This document shows positions 11,138-21,878 of a stretch of 57,413 nucleotides of DNA, piece by piece; within the stretch, counting starts at the first letter, position 1, and every line of letters starts with the position of its first letter. The stretch is taken from contig NZ_JACSQT010000015.1 in NCBI RefSeq assembly GCF_014836495.1, forward strand, positions 1 through 57,413, read 5' to 3'. The notes beneath the pieces were generated by a model. That model had not been told where the DNA came from and made no database searches. It saw nothing but the letters and a program-made list of their open reading frames with translations. A program made the translations under genes and the position numbers. The DNA comes from Cytobacillus stercorigallinarum (GTDB taxonomy: Bacteria > Bacillota > Bacilli > Bacillales > Cytobacillaceae).

Positions 11138-11905
11138 ATGCTATTTGATACACATGTTCATTTAAATGCGGAACAATATGACGAGGATTTGGAAGAAGTG
11201 ATTAAGCGGGCAAGGGAAGCTGGGGTTGAAAAAATGGTCGTCGTTGGTTTTGATCGACCTACGATAGAAAGAGCAATGGAACTGATTGAACAATATGATT
11301 TCCTTTATGCGAGCATTGGTTGGCATCCAGTTGATGCGATTGATATGACTGAAGAAGATTTAATTTGGATAGAGGAATTATCGAAGCATCCAAAAGTTGT
11401 TGCAATCGGAGAAATGGGGTTAGATTACCATTGGGATAAATCACCAAAAGATGTGCAAAAAGACGTGTTTAGACAACAAATACAATTGGCTAAAAAAGTA
11501 AAATTACCGATTATTATTCATAACCGTGAAGCAACAGCGGATATCGTAGAAATATTAAAAGAAGAAAATGCCGCTGAAGTAGGAGGGATAATGCATTGTT
11601 TTAGTGGAAGTCCTGAAACAGCTAAAGAATGCATTGATATGAATTTTTATATTTCATTAGGTGGCCCCGTTACTTTTAAAAATGCTAGAAAGCCAAAGGA
11701 AGTGGCAGCAGAAATCCCATTAGAAAAATTGTTGATTGAAACAGATTGCCCATATTTAGCTCCGCACCCATTCCGTGGCAAACGCAATGAACCAAGCTAT
11801 GTGAAGCTAGTTTGTGAACAAATTGCTGAAATTAAAAACATACCAGTAGAAGAAGTTGCAGCAATTACTACCGAAAATGCCAAAAAATTATTCGCTATAA
11901 ATTGA
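11138..11905 (+). CDS. yabD: TatD family metal-dependent hydrolase (YabD)
   Basis: TatD proteins are TIM-barrel metallohydrolases with 3'-5' exonuclease activity on DNA or RNA in characterised members. The metal ligands can be read: HVH near residue 6, the glutamate in GEMGLDYHW, the histidine in IIHNREA, the histidine in GGIMHCFSG and the aspartate in IETDCPYL. The length of 255 residues is complete. An AAAGGAG site precedes the ATG. The physiological substrate here is not known. Confidence 0.93.
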   Translation: MLFDTHVHLNAEQYDEDLEEVIKRAREAGVEKMVVVGFDRPTIERAMELIEQYDFLYASIGWHPVDAIDMTEEDLIWIEELSKHPKVVAIGEMGLDYHWDKSPKDVQKDVFRQQIQLAKKVKLPIIIHNREATADIVEILKEENAAEVGGIMHCFSGSPETAKECIDMNFYISLGGPVTFKNARKPKEVAAEIPLEKLLIETDCPYLAPHPFRGKRNEPSYVKLVCEQIAEIKNIPVEEVAAITTENAKKLFAIN

Positions 11906-12028
11906 CAGCAAATATTGTCAAAAAAAAGAGAAGCTTGTCCAAATGTTTTCTTATACCAAAAAGTTCTACACAGGAATCTGTCCTCATAGGATAACCGTGT
12001 CGATATCTCTCACTTTGCAAAAAAATGC

Positions 12029-12069
12029 TTTTTCTGCATAATAGAGCGTACGTGCAGAAAAAATTTTTT
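12029..12069 (+). terminator. Terminator-like hairpin in the tatD-yabE gap
   Basis: A perfect 10-bp stem (12029-12038 with 12053-12062) with a 14-nt loop is followed by ATTTTTT. It probably ends tatD transcripts. The rest of 11906-12277 holds no gene I can support. Confidence 0.6.
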
Positions 12070-12277
12070 CTTGTATGGAAAGAGGGAAAAAAGAGTGTTT
12101 CGGAGAATAGAAGGTATATCAGTTTGCCTGACTTCTGAAATGCTCGATCGATTCAGTATTTTTAGGGGGTGTGGATGATAAGGTGAACGCTCTTTTCTTG
12201 AACTCTTTATAAGGGGAAGAGGAATCCTTGGGGATGTTCCGTTTTATCTTTCCCTCCAAAAAATCAGATAGTGAGTG

Positions 12278-12306
12278 TTGACAGTCAGCAAGATAGTCTA
12301 TATAAT
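12278..12306 (+). promoter_or_regulatory. yabE promoter, perfect sigma-A consensus
   Basis: TTGACA (12278-12283) and TATAAT (12301-12306) are separated by exactly 17 bp. The position shows that any reading-frame extension upstream of about 12313 is not translated from this transcript. Confidence 0.9.
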
Positions 12307-12337
12307 CACTCCGAGAGAAAAGGAGGCAATTTTCATC

Positions 12338-13552
12338 GTGATAAATTACATGAAAAACCTGTTATCCAAGTCTTTGAGCAAGAAAAAATGGGCAATTATC
12401 TTTGCTAGTCTAATCGTTACGATTACAGCTAGCGGTTTTTTAATCTTTGAAATGACAAAGAAAACCGTTGCGCTAACATTAGATGGTGAGGAACGAACAA
12501 TAAATACACACGCAAAAACCATTCAAGAGATATTTGACGAAATGGATATAGGATTACGCTCAGAAGACTATGTGTATCCCTCGGTGGATAAAGCCGTTAA
12601 GGACAATATGGAAGTAGTCTGGAACCCTGCCGTGCAGGTGAAGATTACTGACAAAAAAGATTCCGAGGTCATATGGACAACAGCTGATACTGTGCAAGAG
12701 CTGATAGATAAAGAGAATATAGAATTAAGTAAACATGATGTCATTGAGCCTAAGCTAGGCGATGCAATTACAAGTAAGATGGACATCAAGATTGATCGCG
12801 CGTTCAAAATAAAATTAGCAGACGGTGCGAACGATAAAACTGAAGAAGTGTGGTCAACTTCGACTACGGTCGCTGACTTTTTATCGCAACAAGATATTAA
12901 GCTAGGAAAATTAGATCGTGTTGAACCAAAGTTGGATGAGACAGTCAAAGAAAATGACGTAATAAAAGTCATCAGAGTTGAAAAGGTCACCGATGTAGTG
13001 GAAGAACCAATTAAATATGCGGTCGTAACTAAAAAAGACGACAGCTTGAACAAGGGTAGTGAAAAGGTTCTTGAGAAAGGCAAAGAGGGACTTTTGAAAA
13101 AAGAATTTGAAATTACTCGTGAAAATGGAAAAGAAATCTCTCGTAAATTACTTAGTGAAGAAAAAGTAAAAGAATCAAAAGATCATATCGTTGCAGTTGG
13201 AACAAAAGTTTCTCAACCAGCGACAAAAGTGGCTTCTCGCGGCGAGACGAATGAATCTAGCGGTAAAGAGATGTATGTTAGCTCGACAGCCTATACTGCA
13301 GGCTGTAACGGCTGTTCAGGTGTCACAGCGACGGGATTAGATTTAAAATCTAATCCAGGAGCAAAAGTGATAGCGGTAGATCCAAGCGTTATTCCTTTAG
13401 GGACAAAAGTATATGTGGAAGGTTATGGTTATGCTGTAGCTTCCGATACGGGATCTGCTATTAAAGGGAATAAGATTGACGTATTTTTCTCTAGTAAGTC
13501 TGATGCTTATCGTTGGGGACGTAAGCAAGTGAAAATACGTGTACTTAATTAG
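12338..13552 (+). CDS. yabE: YabE, cell-wall protein with DUF348, G5 and 3D domains
   Basis: YabE resembles resuscitation-promoting factors and YocH and is thought to act on peptidoglycan. A short cytoplasmic end and one membrane segment (about residues 18-38) are followed by three DUF348 repeats (each ending with an xVEPKL-like segment), a G5 domain and a C-terminal 3D domain with the conserved aspartates (SDTGSAIKGNKIDVF). GTG at 12338 lies 11 nt after AGGAGG; ATG at 12350 is the alternative (400 residues, against 404). Any start before 12313 would lie upstream of the transcript. A terminator follows. Confidence 0.9.
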   Translation: MINYMKNLLSKSLSKKKWAIIFASLIVTITASGFLIFEMTKKTVALTLDGEERTINTHAKTIQEIFDEMDIGLRSEDYVYPSVDKAVKDNMEVVWNPAVQVKITDKKDSEVIWTTADTVQELIDKENIELSKHDVIEPKLGDAITSKMDIKIDRAFKIKLADGANDKTEEVWSTSTTVADFLSQQDIKLGKLDRVEPKLDETVKENDVIKVIRVEKVTDVVEEPIKYAVVTKKDDSLNKGSEKVLEKGKEGLLKKEFEITRENGKEISRKLLSEEKVKESKDHIVAVGTKVSQPATKVASRGETNESSGKEMYVSSTAYTAGCNGCSGVTATGLDLKSNPGAKVIAVDPSVIPLGTKVYVEGYGYAVASDTGSAIKGNKIDVFFSSKSDAYRWGRKQVKIRVLN

Positions 13553-13564
13553 ATGGTGTTTGTA

Positions 13565-13593
13565 AGCAGAGGAAATCGTCCTCTGCTCTTTTT
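13565..13593 (+). terminator. Terminator after yabE
   Basis: A 9-bp stem (13565-13573 with 13579-13587) with a 5-nt loop ends in a T-run. Confidence 0.9.
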
Positions 13594-13799
13594 CTGTTAG
13601 TTCATTTTCGCATTTTCTTTCGAAGGATGTTTCATATATAATAAAATGCATGCTAACTTGCTGCACTATTATTATATATATTTAGACGATTAACATTACA
13701 GAAATGTTTCACTTTTTTTGCAAATAATTCATTCTTTTTAAAGTAAGTTTGCTGAACAAGTATATATTGGAACTTTTTAGTGAACGGATAGGTGTTAAA

Positions 13800-15234
<1,435 letters not shown>

Positions 15235-15264
15235 GATTTACTAATAAATAGGTATTAGCACATG

Positions 15265-15308
15265 AACCGGACTAATGACTTTTTTTAAAAGTGTTTAGTC
15301 CGGTTTTT
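15265..15308 (+). terminator. Terminator after rsmA
   Basis: A perfect 11-bp stem (15265-15275 with 15295-15305) with a 19-nt loop is followed by T residues. Confidence 0.88.
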
Positions 15309-15367
15309 TATTTGGATGTTGGCATTGGCTATTTCCTTAGTTAAGGTGAAGAGGCGCTATAGAGAAG

Positions 15368-15396
15368 CACAGGTCCAAGCATTGGCGCATAATTTA
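15368..15396 (+). promoter_or_regulatory. Sigma-K-like promoter before yabG
   Basis: CACA at 15368-15371 and CATAATTTA at 15388-15396 are separated by 16 bp and fit the sigma-K consensus (mACm, 16 bp, CATAnnnTA). B. subtilis yabG is transcribed by sigma-K, which supports the call. Confidence 0.6.
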
Positions 15397-15443
15397 ACTA
15401 AAGAAACAGACTCAGGGAAATGGCCCAAAATGGAGTGACGACT

Positions 15444-16352
15444 GTGACTATAAAATTAATGGATATCGTTGGGAGGGTTTCCTATCGTTGTGATATTATG
15501 TTCCGTGTTATTGACATAAGAGAGCATGATGGGAAAAAGATGGCGGTATTATATGGAGAAGATATAAGGCTCATTGCAGATGCTCCTTATGAGGATCTTA
15601 TTATCATGAGTCAGTCTGATCAGCGAAGAATTATGCAGGAATTCCGCACGCTTGAAGAACAATCTCTTGAATTATTCCGTCAAGATGTTCATCTATTGCA
15701 GGAGAAAAGAGAATATACAGTGACTGAGGGATATAGTAAAGCAGCTAATTATTTTCAATTGCCTGGGAAAGTATTACATCTTGATGGTGACCCAGGGTAT
15801 TTAAAGAAATGTTTAACGGTATATGAAAAAATCGGAATTCCAGTTACTGGACTACACTTAAGTGAAAAAGATATGCCTCGTGTTATTGGGGAATTAGTGG
15901 ATTATTATCGACCGGATATTTTAGTTATTACTGGTCATGACGCATATACAAAGGCAAAGGGAAGTAAGTCAGATATAGAAGCTTACCGCCACTCTAAGCA
16001 TTTTGTACAAACGGTAAAAGAAGCGAGGAAGAAGGTTCCTCATTTAGACCAACTGGTCATCTTTGCTGGAGCTTGTCAATCTCACTTTGAATCCCTCATA
16101 CATGCTGGAGCGAATTTTGCCAGTTCTCCATCTAGAGTAAATATTCATGCGCTAGATCCGGTTTATATTGTAAGTAAAATTAGTTTTACTCCTTATAATG
16201 AGCATATTCGTGTTTGGGATGTGTTAAGAAATACACTATCTGGGGAAAGAGGTTTAGGTGGTGTAGAAACAAAAGGTGTGCTTAGAACCGGTATGCCATT
16301 CCATTATGAGGAAGAAGAAGAGCAACCTATTGATCCGTTTGGGACATTGTAA
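15444..16352 (+). CDS. yabG: Sporulation-specific protease YabG
   Basis: YabG is a mother-cell cysteine protease that processes spore coat proteins such as SpoIVA and SafA before transglutaminase crosslinking. Strongly conserved blocks are present: PGKVLHLDGD, DILVITGHDAY, the likely catalytic cysteine in FAGACQSHFE, and SPSRVNIHALDP. GTG at 15444 follows GGAGTGA by 5 nt and gives 302 residues; ATG at 15420 is the alternative. Confidence 0.93.
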   Translation: MTIKLMDIVGRVSYRCDIMFRVIDIREHDGKKMAVLYGEDIRLIADAPYEDLIIMSQSDQRRIMQEFRTLEEQSLELFRQDVHLLQEKREYTVTEGYSKAANYFQLPGKVLHLDGDPGYLKKCLTVYEKIGIPVTGLHLSEKDMPRVIGELVDYYRPDILVITGHDAYTKAKGSKSDIEAYRHSKHFVQTVKEARKKVPHLDQLVIFAGACQSHFESLIHAGANFASSPSRVNIHALDPVYIVSKISFTPYNEHIRVWDVLRNTLSGERGLGGVETKGVLRTGMPFHYEEEEEQPIDPFGTL

Positions 16353-16399
16353 AAGGAGTTTGCCTTTTTGGAGAAATGATAAATAAGGTTATGTTAGAG

Positions 16400-16432
16400 A
16401 GGCTTGCCAACGTCGGTAGGGCTTCTTTTTTA
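16400..16432 (+). terminator. Terminator after yabG
   Basis: A stem of about ten pairs with G-T pairs and one bulge (16400-16409 with 16416-16426) is followed by six T residues. Confidence 0.65.
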
Positions 16433-16572
16433 TTTGGAAAAATTAGATTCTCATTTATTTTACATAATTTCCAAAAAGATGGGGAATGTTAGGGATGTAG
16501 AAAATTAGCAAAAAAAGTAGAACGAAATGTGTTGCAACTGTTTTTGTTTATTGATATAATTAATAATTTTAC

Positions 16573-16601
16573 TTGACTTAATTGTGGTATGGTGGTATAC
16601 T
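16573..16601 (+). promoter_or_regulatory. veg promoter
   Basis: TTGACT (16573-16578) and TATACT (16596-16601) are 17 bp apart. The veg promoter is among the strongest vegetative promoters in B. subtilis. The leader would be only about 15 nt. Confidence 0.85.
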
Positions 16602-16622
16602 TTTTATAGTGAGGTGGACCGA

Positions 16623-16886
16623 ATGGGAAAAACATTATTGGATATTAAAAAGGCACTTGATTCAAATCTTGGTAAAAGGCTCATGCTCAAGGCTAATGGC
16701 GGACGCAGAAAGACAATTGAACGGTCTGGCGTTTTAGCTGAAACGTATCCATCTGTATTTGTCATCGAGTTAGATCAAGATGAAAATGCATTTGAACGCG
16801 TATCTTACAGCTATGCGGATGTTTTAACAGAAACGGTTCAAATTACTTTCTATGAAGACACATCAGGACAAGTTGCTTTAAGCTAA
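16623..16886 (+). CDS. veg: Veg protein
   Basis: This 87-residue protein matches B. subtilis Veg, with the conserved [15 protein letters not shown] and [11 protein letters not shown] segments. In B. subtilis Veg affects biofilm formation through SinR, and the fold is a small beta barrel. ATG at 16623 lies after GAGGTGG and downstream of the promoter; the in-frame start at 16584 is upstream of the transcript. Confidence 0.94.
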   Translation: MGKTLLDIKKALDSNLGKRLMLKANGGRRKTIERSGVLAETYPSVFVIELDQDENAFERVSYSYADVLTETVQITFYEDTSGQVALS

Positions 16887-16903
16887 CCTTATATAACATC
16901 AAC

Positions 16904-16932
16904 AAAAGCGGCAAACGAATTGCTGCTTTTTT
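16904..16932 (+). terminator. Terminator after veg
   Basis: An 11-bp stem with one G-T pair (16904-16914 with 16920-16930) and a 5-nt loop is followed by T residues. Confidence 0.9.
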
Positions 16933-17032
16933 GTGTTTTATAAAGGTTAGTACAACTACTAGTAATTACCGTTATGGAAGCATCTCTTTTGAGGAACGCT
17001 AGGAGTAGCAATGAATAAGGAGTGACTTAAGG

Positions 17033-17206
17033 ATGAGTAGAAGAAGGCGAATCATGTCAGAAGGAATGAAAGAAGAACTCGCTAAAGAATTAGGCTTTTA
17101 TGATACAGTTCAACAAGAAGGCTGGGGCGGAATTACTTCTAAAGATGCTGGCAACATGGTGAAAAGAGCAGTAGAGAAAGCCTTAGCATCCTATCGTACA
17201 AAATGA
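17033..17206 (+). CDS. sspF: Small acid-soluble spore protein SspF
   Basis: This 57-residue protein is an alpha/beta-type SASP-like protein. Such proteins bind forespore DNA and protect it. It starts MSRRRR, then [10 protein letters not shown], and ends with the conserved [17 protein letters not shown] block. An AAGGAGTGA site lies 7 nt before the ATG. Its place between veg and ispE is the standard Bacillus position. I could not find a convincing sigma-G promoter in 16935-17020. Confidence 0.92.
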   Translation: MSRRRRIMSEGMKEELAKELGFYDTVQQEGWGGITSKDAGNMVKRAVEKALASYRTK

Positions 17207-17582
17207 ATTCATTGTGCTTTTATTAAGAAATAGAGATGAATAAACGCTATATGCTCCCCCATAAAGTAGACAAAAACTGGCTACCTATGGAGGAGTTTTT
17301 TTGTGCTTAAAAATAGAACAAGAGTTAGGTGGACGATTTTTCATTGGGCAAGCATCTACACCACAACTCCCTTAGGGTTTGGCGGGACATCATGTTTAAA
17401 ACAATCCATCGAAAGGCTAATTTCTGCTTGCTTATTTATCAGTGTGAAAACGCATATTATCCCATGGCTAATGTTAAAAAATTAATCTTAATATTGAATA
17501 ATATTATTGCATACGTCTTACTTTTCTTGTTTTGTGGTAAAATAGGACAAAAAATGGAGTCGTCCTGAAATTTGTAAAGTAG
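17207..17582 (+). other. Insertion-like spacer between sspF and ispE
   Basis: These 375 bp carry no recognisable gene, although sspF and ispE are usually close neighbours. At 17252-17272 the sequence TGCTCCCCCATAAAGTAGAC recalls the ends of IS3-family elements. A GGAGGAG site then precedes a GTG at 17303 and a 60-codon frame, and a 79-codon frame overlaps it at 17329-17568; neither protein is recognised. It may be a worn insertion-sequence remnant. A weak extended -10 (TGGTAAAAT, near 17538) may drive ispE. Confidence 0.35.
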
Positions 17583-17591
17583 GTGGAGAGT

Positions 17592-18461
17592 TTGAAACTT
17601 TTAGTAAAGGCTCCTGCTAAAATCAATTTATCATTAGATGTCCTCGGTAAACGAGAGGATGGTTATCATGAAGTAGAAATGATTATGACAACCATTGATT
17701 TGGCAGATCGTCTTGAATTAACGTTATTGGATAAAGATGAGATTAAAATTGTTTCACATAATCGTTTTGTTCCAGATGACCATAGGAACTTAGCTTATCA
17801 GGCAGCACATTTGCTAAAGCACAGGTTTAATGTGAAGCAAGGGGTTAGTATTGCGATTGAAAAAGTGATTCCTGTTGCTGCAGGATTAGCTGGGGGAAGC
17901 AGTGACGCAGCAGCCGCGTTAAGAGGCTTAAATAAGCTGTGGCAATTAGGGTTAACGATTGATGAGTTAGCGGAAATCGGTGCAGAAATCGGCTCTGATG
18001 TATCTTTTTGCGTTTATGGAGGGACAGCCCTTGCTACAGGTAGAGGAGAGCTTATTCAAGCTTTACCAGCTCCACCAACATGCTGGGTGATTTTAGCTAA
18101 ACCTTTTATTGGTGTTTCGACTGCTGAGGTGTATCGTCGCTTAAATTTACAAGGAATCGAACATCCGCAAACATTAGGAATGATGAAGGCTATTGAAAAT
18201 CAGTCTTATAGTGAGGTTTGCGCACATATGTCTAATGTCCTTGAAAGTGTGACGTTGAAAATGCATCCAGAGGTTAACCAAATTAAAGAACAGATGCAGA
18301 GATTTGGTGCGGATGCAGTATTAATGAGTGGTAGTGGTCCGACTGTATTTGGTTTAGCGCAGCATGATTCTCGTATGCACCGTATTTATAATGGGCTAAG
18401 GGGATTTTGTGACCAAGTTTTTGCAGTTAGACTGCTTGGAGAACAGCATAAACTTGATTAA
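17592..18461 (+). CDS. ispE: 4-diphosphocytidyl-2-C-methyl-D-erythritol kinase
   Basis: IspE phosphorylates the 2-hydroxyl of CDP-methylerythritol in the non-mevalonate isoprenoid pathway. It is a GHMP kinase: [12 protein letters not shown] at the N-terminus, the ATP loop [15 protein letters not shown], and the C-terminal [16 protein letters not shown] start at 17592 gives 289 residues, equal to B. subtilis IspE; the GTG at 17583 is part of the AGGTGGAG site. purR follows after 65 nt. Confidence 0.95.
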   Translation: MKLLVKAPAKINLSLDVLGKREDGYHEVEMIMTTIDLADRLELTLLDKDEIKIVSHNRFVPDDHRNLAYQAAHLLKHRFNVKQGVSIAIEKVIPVAAGLAGGSSDAAAALRGLNKLWQLGLTIDELAEIGAEIGSDVSFCVYGGTALATGRGELIQALPAPPTCWVILAKPFIGVSTAEVYRRLNLQGIEHPQTLGMMKAIENQSYSEVCAHMSNVLESVTLKMHPEVNQIKEQMQRFGADAVLMSGSGPTVFGLAQHDSRMHRIYNGLRGFCDQVFAVRLLGEQHKLD

Positions 18462-18491
18462 AGGCGTATGATAATGTAATATTATCGTTAT

Positions 18492-18504
18492 AATATTCGG
18501 TTTT
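18492..18504. promoter_or_regulatory. Candidate PurBox before purR
   Basis: The minus strand reads AAAACCGAATATT, 12 of 13 positions matching the PurBox AWWWCCGAACWWT, and it overlaps a TATAAT at 18489-18494. It would allow PurR to control its own gene, as known in B. subtilis. No good second box is seen. Confidence 0.5.
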
Positions 18505-18526
18505 TTAATTAAAAGGAGGGCCAATC

Positions 18527-19348
18527 ATGAAATTTCGTCGTAGTGAACGTCTAATTGATATGACACATTATCTTTTAGAGCATCCAAGACAATTGGTATC
18601 CTTAACCTTTTTCTCAGAAAGATATGGTTCAGCTAAATCATCCATTAGTGAAGATTTAGCGATAATAAAAGACACTTTTGAGCTTCGCGGAATAGGCACG
18701 TTAGAAACAGTTCCTGGGGCAGCGGGTGGCGTGAGATATCAGGTGAAGGTACGAGATGAAGAAGCGAAACCGATCATTGCTGAATTATGTGAGTTAATTG
18801 CAAGTCCTGATCGGCTCTTGCCAGGCGGTTACCTTTATATGACTGATATTTTAGGTGACCCTATGATTGTACAAAAATGCGGTAAGTTAATTGCATCGGC
18901 GTATATTAATAAAAATATTGATATGGTTATGACAGTTGCAACAAAAGGAATTGCACTTGCTTATGCAGTCGCTAATTATCTTAATGTTCCTGTTGTCATT
19001 GCCAGAAGAGATAGTAAAGTGACAGAGGGATCTACTGTCAGCATTAACTATGTATCAGGGTCTGCAAAAAGGATTCAGACGATGGTTCTTTCTAAAAGAA
19101 GTTTAGAAGAAGGTTCGAAAGTGCTTATTGTTGATGATTTTATGAAGGCTGGCGGCACAATTAATGGCATGATTAGTATGCTAGACGAATTTAAAGCTAC
19201 ACTAGCTGGGATTGCTGTCTTAGTAGAATCAGAAAATGCAGATGAACGTTTAGTTGATGAGTATGTATCTCTCGTGCAGTTAGCAGATGTAGATGTTAGA
19301 GAGAAACGTATTAATGTAACAGAAGGAAACTACTTCAAAAGGATTTAA
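18527..19348 (+). CDS. purR: Purine operon repressor PurR
   Basis: PurR represses purine synthesis and salvage genes, and PRPP relieves repression. An N-terminal winged helix (residues 1-73) is followed by a phosphoribosyltransferase-like domain with the PRPP loop VLIVDDFMKAGGT. The 273 residues show no break. The ATG follows AAAAGGAGGG. ridA follows after 24 nt, as in B. subtilis. Confidence 0.96.
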   Translation: MKFRRSERLIDMTHYLLEHPRQLVSLTFFSERYGSAKSSISEDLAIIKDTFELRGIGTLETVPGAAGGVRYQVKVRDEEAKPIIAELCELIASPDRLLPGGYLYMTDILGDPMIVQKCGKLIASAYINKNIDMVMTVATKGIALAYAVANYLNVPVVIARRDSKVTEGSTVSINYVSGSAKRIQTMVLSKRSLEEGSKVLIVDDFMKAGGTINGMISMLDEFKATLAGIAVLVESENADERLVDEYVSLVQLADVDVREKRINVTEGNYFKRI

Positions 19349-19372
19349 GTTGGGAGAGGGAGGAAGGTTGAA

Positions 19373-19747
19373 ATGAAAATCGTTCAAACGAATGAAGCTC
19401 CAGCGGCTATTGGACCGTATTCTCAAGGTATTGTTGTAAATAATATGTTTTATAGCTCGGGACAAATACCATTAACCAAAGATGGTGTGATGGTAGATGG
19501 TGATGTAAAGGATCAAACCCATCAAGTATTTAAAAATTTACAAGCAGTATTACAAGAAGCAGGTGCATCACTTGAAACAGTCATCAAGACAACCGTCTTC
19601 ATCCAAGATATGAACGACTTTGCGACTGTGAATGAAGTTTATGGAGAGTATTTCAATAACCATCAACCCGCTCGCTCTTGTGTAGAGGTAGCAAAATTGC
19701 CAAAAGAAGCAAAAATTGAAATAGAAGTAATCGCACTTGTGAAGTAA
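19373..19747 (+). CDS. ridA: Reactive intermediate deaminase RidA (YabJ)
   Basis: The RidA/YjgF family hydrolyses reactive enamines and imines made by PLP enzymes. The 124-residue protein has the family signatures [17 protein letters not shown] and the C-terminal [13 protein letters not shown], whose arginine (R105 in Bacillus numbering) binds the substrate carboxylate. It is cotranscribed with purR and is a trimer in known cases. Confidence 0.95.
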   Translation: MKIVQTNEAPAAIGPYSQGIVVNNMFYSSGQIPLTKDGVMVDGDVKDQTHQVFKNLQAVLQEAGASLETVIKTTVFIQDMNDFATVNEVYGEYFNNHQPARSCVEVAKLPKEAKIEIEVIALVK

Positions 19748-19762
19748 ATCTCGTGTGACAAC

Positions 19763-19797
19763 ATACACCATTCTAAAAAAAGGATGGTGTATTTTTT
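19763..19797 (+). terminator. Terminator after ridA
   Basis: An 11-bp stem with one G-T pair (19763-19773 with 19782-19792) is followed by T residues. Confidence 0.9.
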
Positions 19798-19916
19798 ATG
19801 AGGAAAAAAGTAACTATCACTCAATAGATACAGTAAAAGAAGTATGATATTTGGAAGAATTTTAATGAGAGTCATCCATTTGTCCTAAAATTACGAAATA
19901 TTTTTTCTAATTAAGA

Positions 19917-19942
19917 AGGAGTTTGAAATTATATGTGGAATT
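19917..19942 (+). promoter_or_regulatory. spoVG sigma-H promoter
   Basis: AGGAGTT (19917-19923), 14 bp, and GAATT (19938-19942) match the sigma-H consensus and the spacing of the B. subtilis spoVG promoter. The AT-rich stretch just upstream (about 19885-19915) is where AbrB binds in B. subtilis. Confidence 0.8.
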
Positions 19943-19985
19943 GTAAGTAAAGGATTTTATCTACTGGGAAAAGGTGGTGAACAGA

Positions 19986-20279
19986 ATGGAAGTAACTGAC
20001 GTAAGATTACGCCGCGTTAATACGGATGGCCGCATGAGGGCGATTGCATCTATTACTTTGGATCAGGAATTTGTCGTTCATGATATTCGTGTCATTGATG
20101 GTAATAACGGCTTATTTGTAGCGATGCCAAGTAAACGTACTCCGGATGGAGAGTTTAGAGATATTGCTCATCCGATTAATTCCGGGACTCGCGGTAAAAT
20201 CCAGGAAGCAGTATTAGCAGAGTACCATCGTTTAGGAGAATTAGAGGAAGTAGAATTTGAAGAAGCGGGTGCTTCGTAA
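19986..20279 (+). CDS. spoVG: Septation and regulatory protein SpoVG
   Basis: SpoVG is a small nucleic-acid-binding regulator that affects asymmetric septation and spore cortex formation. The 97 residues are nearly identical to the B. subtilis protein, from [19 protein letters not shown] to the acidic end [11 protein letters not shown] at 19986 follows AGGTGGTGA. The gene is monocistronic, with a sigma-H promoter and a terminator. It is expected to be repressed by AbrB, encoded at 8160-8444. Confidence 0.97.
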   Translation: MEVTDVRLRRVNTDGRMRAIASITLDQEFVVHDIRVIDGNNGLFVAMPSKRTPDGEFRDIAHPINSGTRGKIQEAVLAEYHRLGELEEVEFEEAGAS

Positions 20280-20298
20280 AAAAATAGACATGCAATAG

Positions 20299-20331
20299 GA
20301 GTTCATACATCTAAGGTATGGGCTCTTTTTT
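20299..20331 (+). terminator. Terminator after spoVG
   Basis: A 10-bp stem with two G-T pairs (20299-20308 with 20316-20325) and a 7-nt loop is followed by six T residues. Confidence 0.88.
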
Positions 20332-20420
20332 GTGTATAAATTATTTTAAGCATAAGGGTGGGTTTAGACGTGTAAAAAAGTCATTCTAATTGACAAAAAT
20401 ATGTACTTTCCTTTCATTCC

Positions 20421-20449
20421 TTGAAATCATATGCTATTTAGGATATATT
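20421..20449 (+). promoter_or_regulatory. glmU promoter
   Basis: TTGAAA (20421-20426) and TATATT (20444-20449) are 17 bp apart, just upstream of glmU. Confidence 0.7.
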
Positions 20450-20485
20450 TTTTAATGGATAAAAAGGTTAATTGGAGGACTTTAA

Positions 20486-21859
20486 ATGTCTAATCGATAT
20501 GCGGTCATTTTAGCTGCTGGTCAGGGTACACGGATGAAATCTAAGCTATATAAAGTGCTACACCCTGTTTGTGGAAAACCAATGGTTCAGCATGTCTTTG
20601 ATCAAGTATCTTCACTTGATATAAAAGATATTGTTACTGTCATTGGTCATGGAGCAGATCTAGTTCAATCACAGCTGGGAGAAGCGAGTGAATACCGTTT
20701 GCAGGAAGAACAGCTTGGTACGGCGCATGCCGTTATTCAAGCGAAAGATTTGTTGCAGGATAAAGAAGGTGTCACGCTTGTTATATGCGGAGATACACCA
20801 TTGATCAAAGCAGAAACAATGGAAGCGTTATTTAAACATCATGAAGAACAATCTGCGAAAGCAACTATTTTAACAGCACATACTGGTCAGCCGACAGGTT
20901 ATGGTCGTGTAGTGAGGAATTCTGCTGGTCATGTAGAGAAAATTGTTGAGCATAAGGATGCGTCAGAAGAAGAAAGATTGATAGAAGAAATCAACACGGG
21001 GACTTATTGTTTCGATAACCAAGCTTTATTCCAAGCGCTATCACAAGTATCTAATGATAACGCCCAAGGTGAATATTATTTACCTGATGTCATTGAAATC
21101 TTAAAAGCCCAAGGTGAAATCGTTACAGCGTATCAAACACCTGACTTCGAGGAAACATTAGGAGTAAATGATCGGGTGGCGTTATCACAAGCTGAGATGT
21201 ATTTAAAGAAACGTATCAACGAACGTCATATGAAAAATGGTGTAACAATTGTTGACCCATTAAATACTTATATCGGTGTCGATGTCGAAATTGGTTCAGA
21301 TACAATTATTTACCCTGGTACTATGTTGATGGGTCATACCATTATTGGTGAGGATTGTGAAATTGGCCCTTCTACTCAGATTGAAAACTGTCAAGTTGGC
21401 AGAGAAACGGTCATAAAGCAATCAGTGGCACATGATAGTGAAATTGGTGCGGCAGTAAAGATTGGTCCCTTTGCCCATATTAGACCACAATCGCAAATTG
21501 ATGACGAAGTTAAAATTGGCAACTTTGTAGAAATAAAGAAAGCAAAGTTTGGCAAGGGTAGTAAAGCTTCACATTTAAGCTATATTGGTGATGCTGAGGT
21601 CGGAAAAGACGTTAATTTAGGCTGTGGTTCAATAACAGTTAACTACGATGGAAAGAATAAATATTTAACAAAGATAGAAGACGGTGTATTTGTTGGGTGT
21701 AACTCAAACTTGGTTGCCCCAGTTACAATTGGTGAAGGTGCTTATATTGCAGCTGGATCTACGATTACAGATGATGTACCAGGCAATGCCCTATCTATCG
21801 CCCGTGCTCGTCAAGTAAACAAAGAAAATTATGTAGATCAATTAAATCAAAAGAAATAA
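20486..21859 (+). CDS. glmU: Bifunctional UDP-GlcNAc pyrophosphorylase / GlcN-1-P acetyltransferase
   Basis: GlmU makes UDP-N-acetylglucosamine for peptidoglycan and teichoic acids in two steps. The N-terminal uridyltransferase domain (about 1-230) has [18 protein letters not shown]; the C-terminal domain (about 250-457) is a left-handed beta helix of hexapeptide repeats with the acetyl-CoA site. The length, 457 residues, is normal. GGAGGAC precedes the ATG. prs follows after 19 nt. Confidence 0.97.
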   Translation: MSNRYAVILAAGQGTRMKSKLYKVLHPVCGKPMVQHVFDQVSSLDIKDIVTVIGHGADLVQSQLGEASEYRLQEEQLGTAHAVIQAKDLLQDKEGVTLVICGDTPLIKAETMEALFKHHEEQSAKATILTAHTGQPTGYGRVVRNSAGHVEKIVEHKDASEEERLIEEINTGTYCFDNQALFQALSQVSNDNAQGEYYLPDVIEILKAQGEIVTAYQTPDFEETLGVNDRVALSQAEMYLKKRINERHMKNGVTIVDPLNTYIGVDVEIGSDTIIYPGTMLMGHTIIGEDCEIGPSTQIENCQVGRETVIKQSVAHDSEIGAAVKIGPFAHIRPQSQIDDEVKIGNFVEIKKAKFGKGSKASHLSYIGDAEVGKDVNLGCGSITVNYDGKNKYLTKIEDGVFVGCNSNLVAPVTIGEGAYIAAGSTITDDVPGNALSIARARQVNKENYVDQLNQKK

Positions 21860-21878
21860 AAATTTATGGAGGCGCATC

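Noticed and set aside
12190..12277. c-di-AMP (ydaO) riboswitch before yabE
   Set aside because: A TTGGGG-containing stretch recalls part of the motif, but the other conserved segments are missing and the stretch lies upstream of the yabE promoter.
12275..12337. Longer yabE start
   Set aside because: The extra codons overlap the consensus promoter and precede the expected transcript start.
12568..13083. 171-codon minus-strand frame inside yabE
   Set aside because: It is a shadow frame; the known antisense RNA of yabE in B. subtilis is non-coding.
18466..18491. Second PurBox forming an inverted pair before purR
   Set aside because: Too few positions agree with the consensus to count it.
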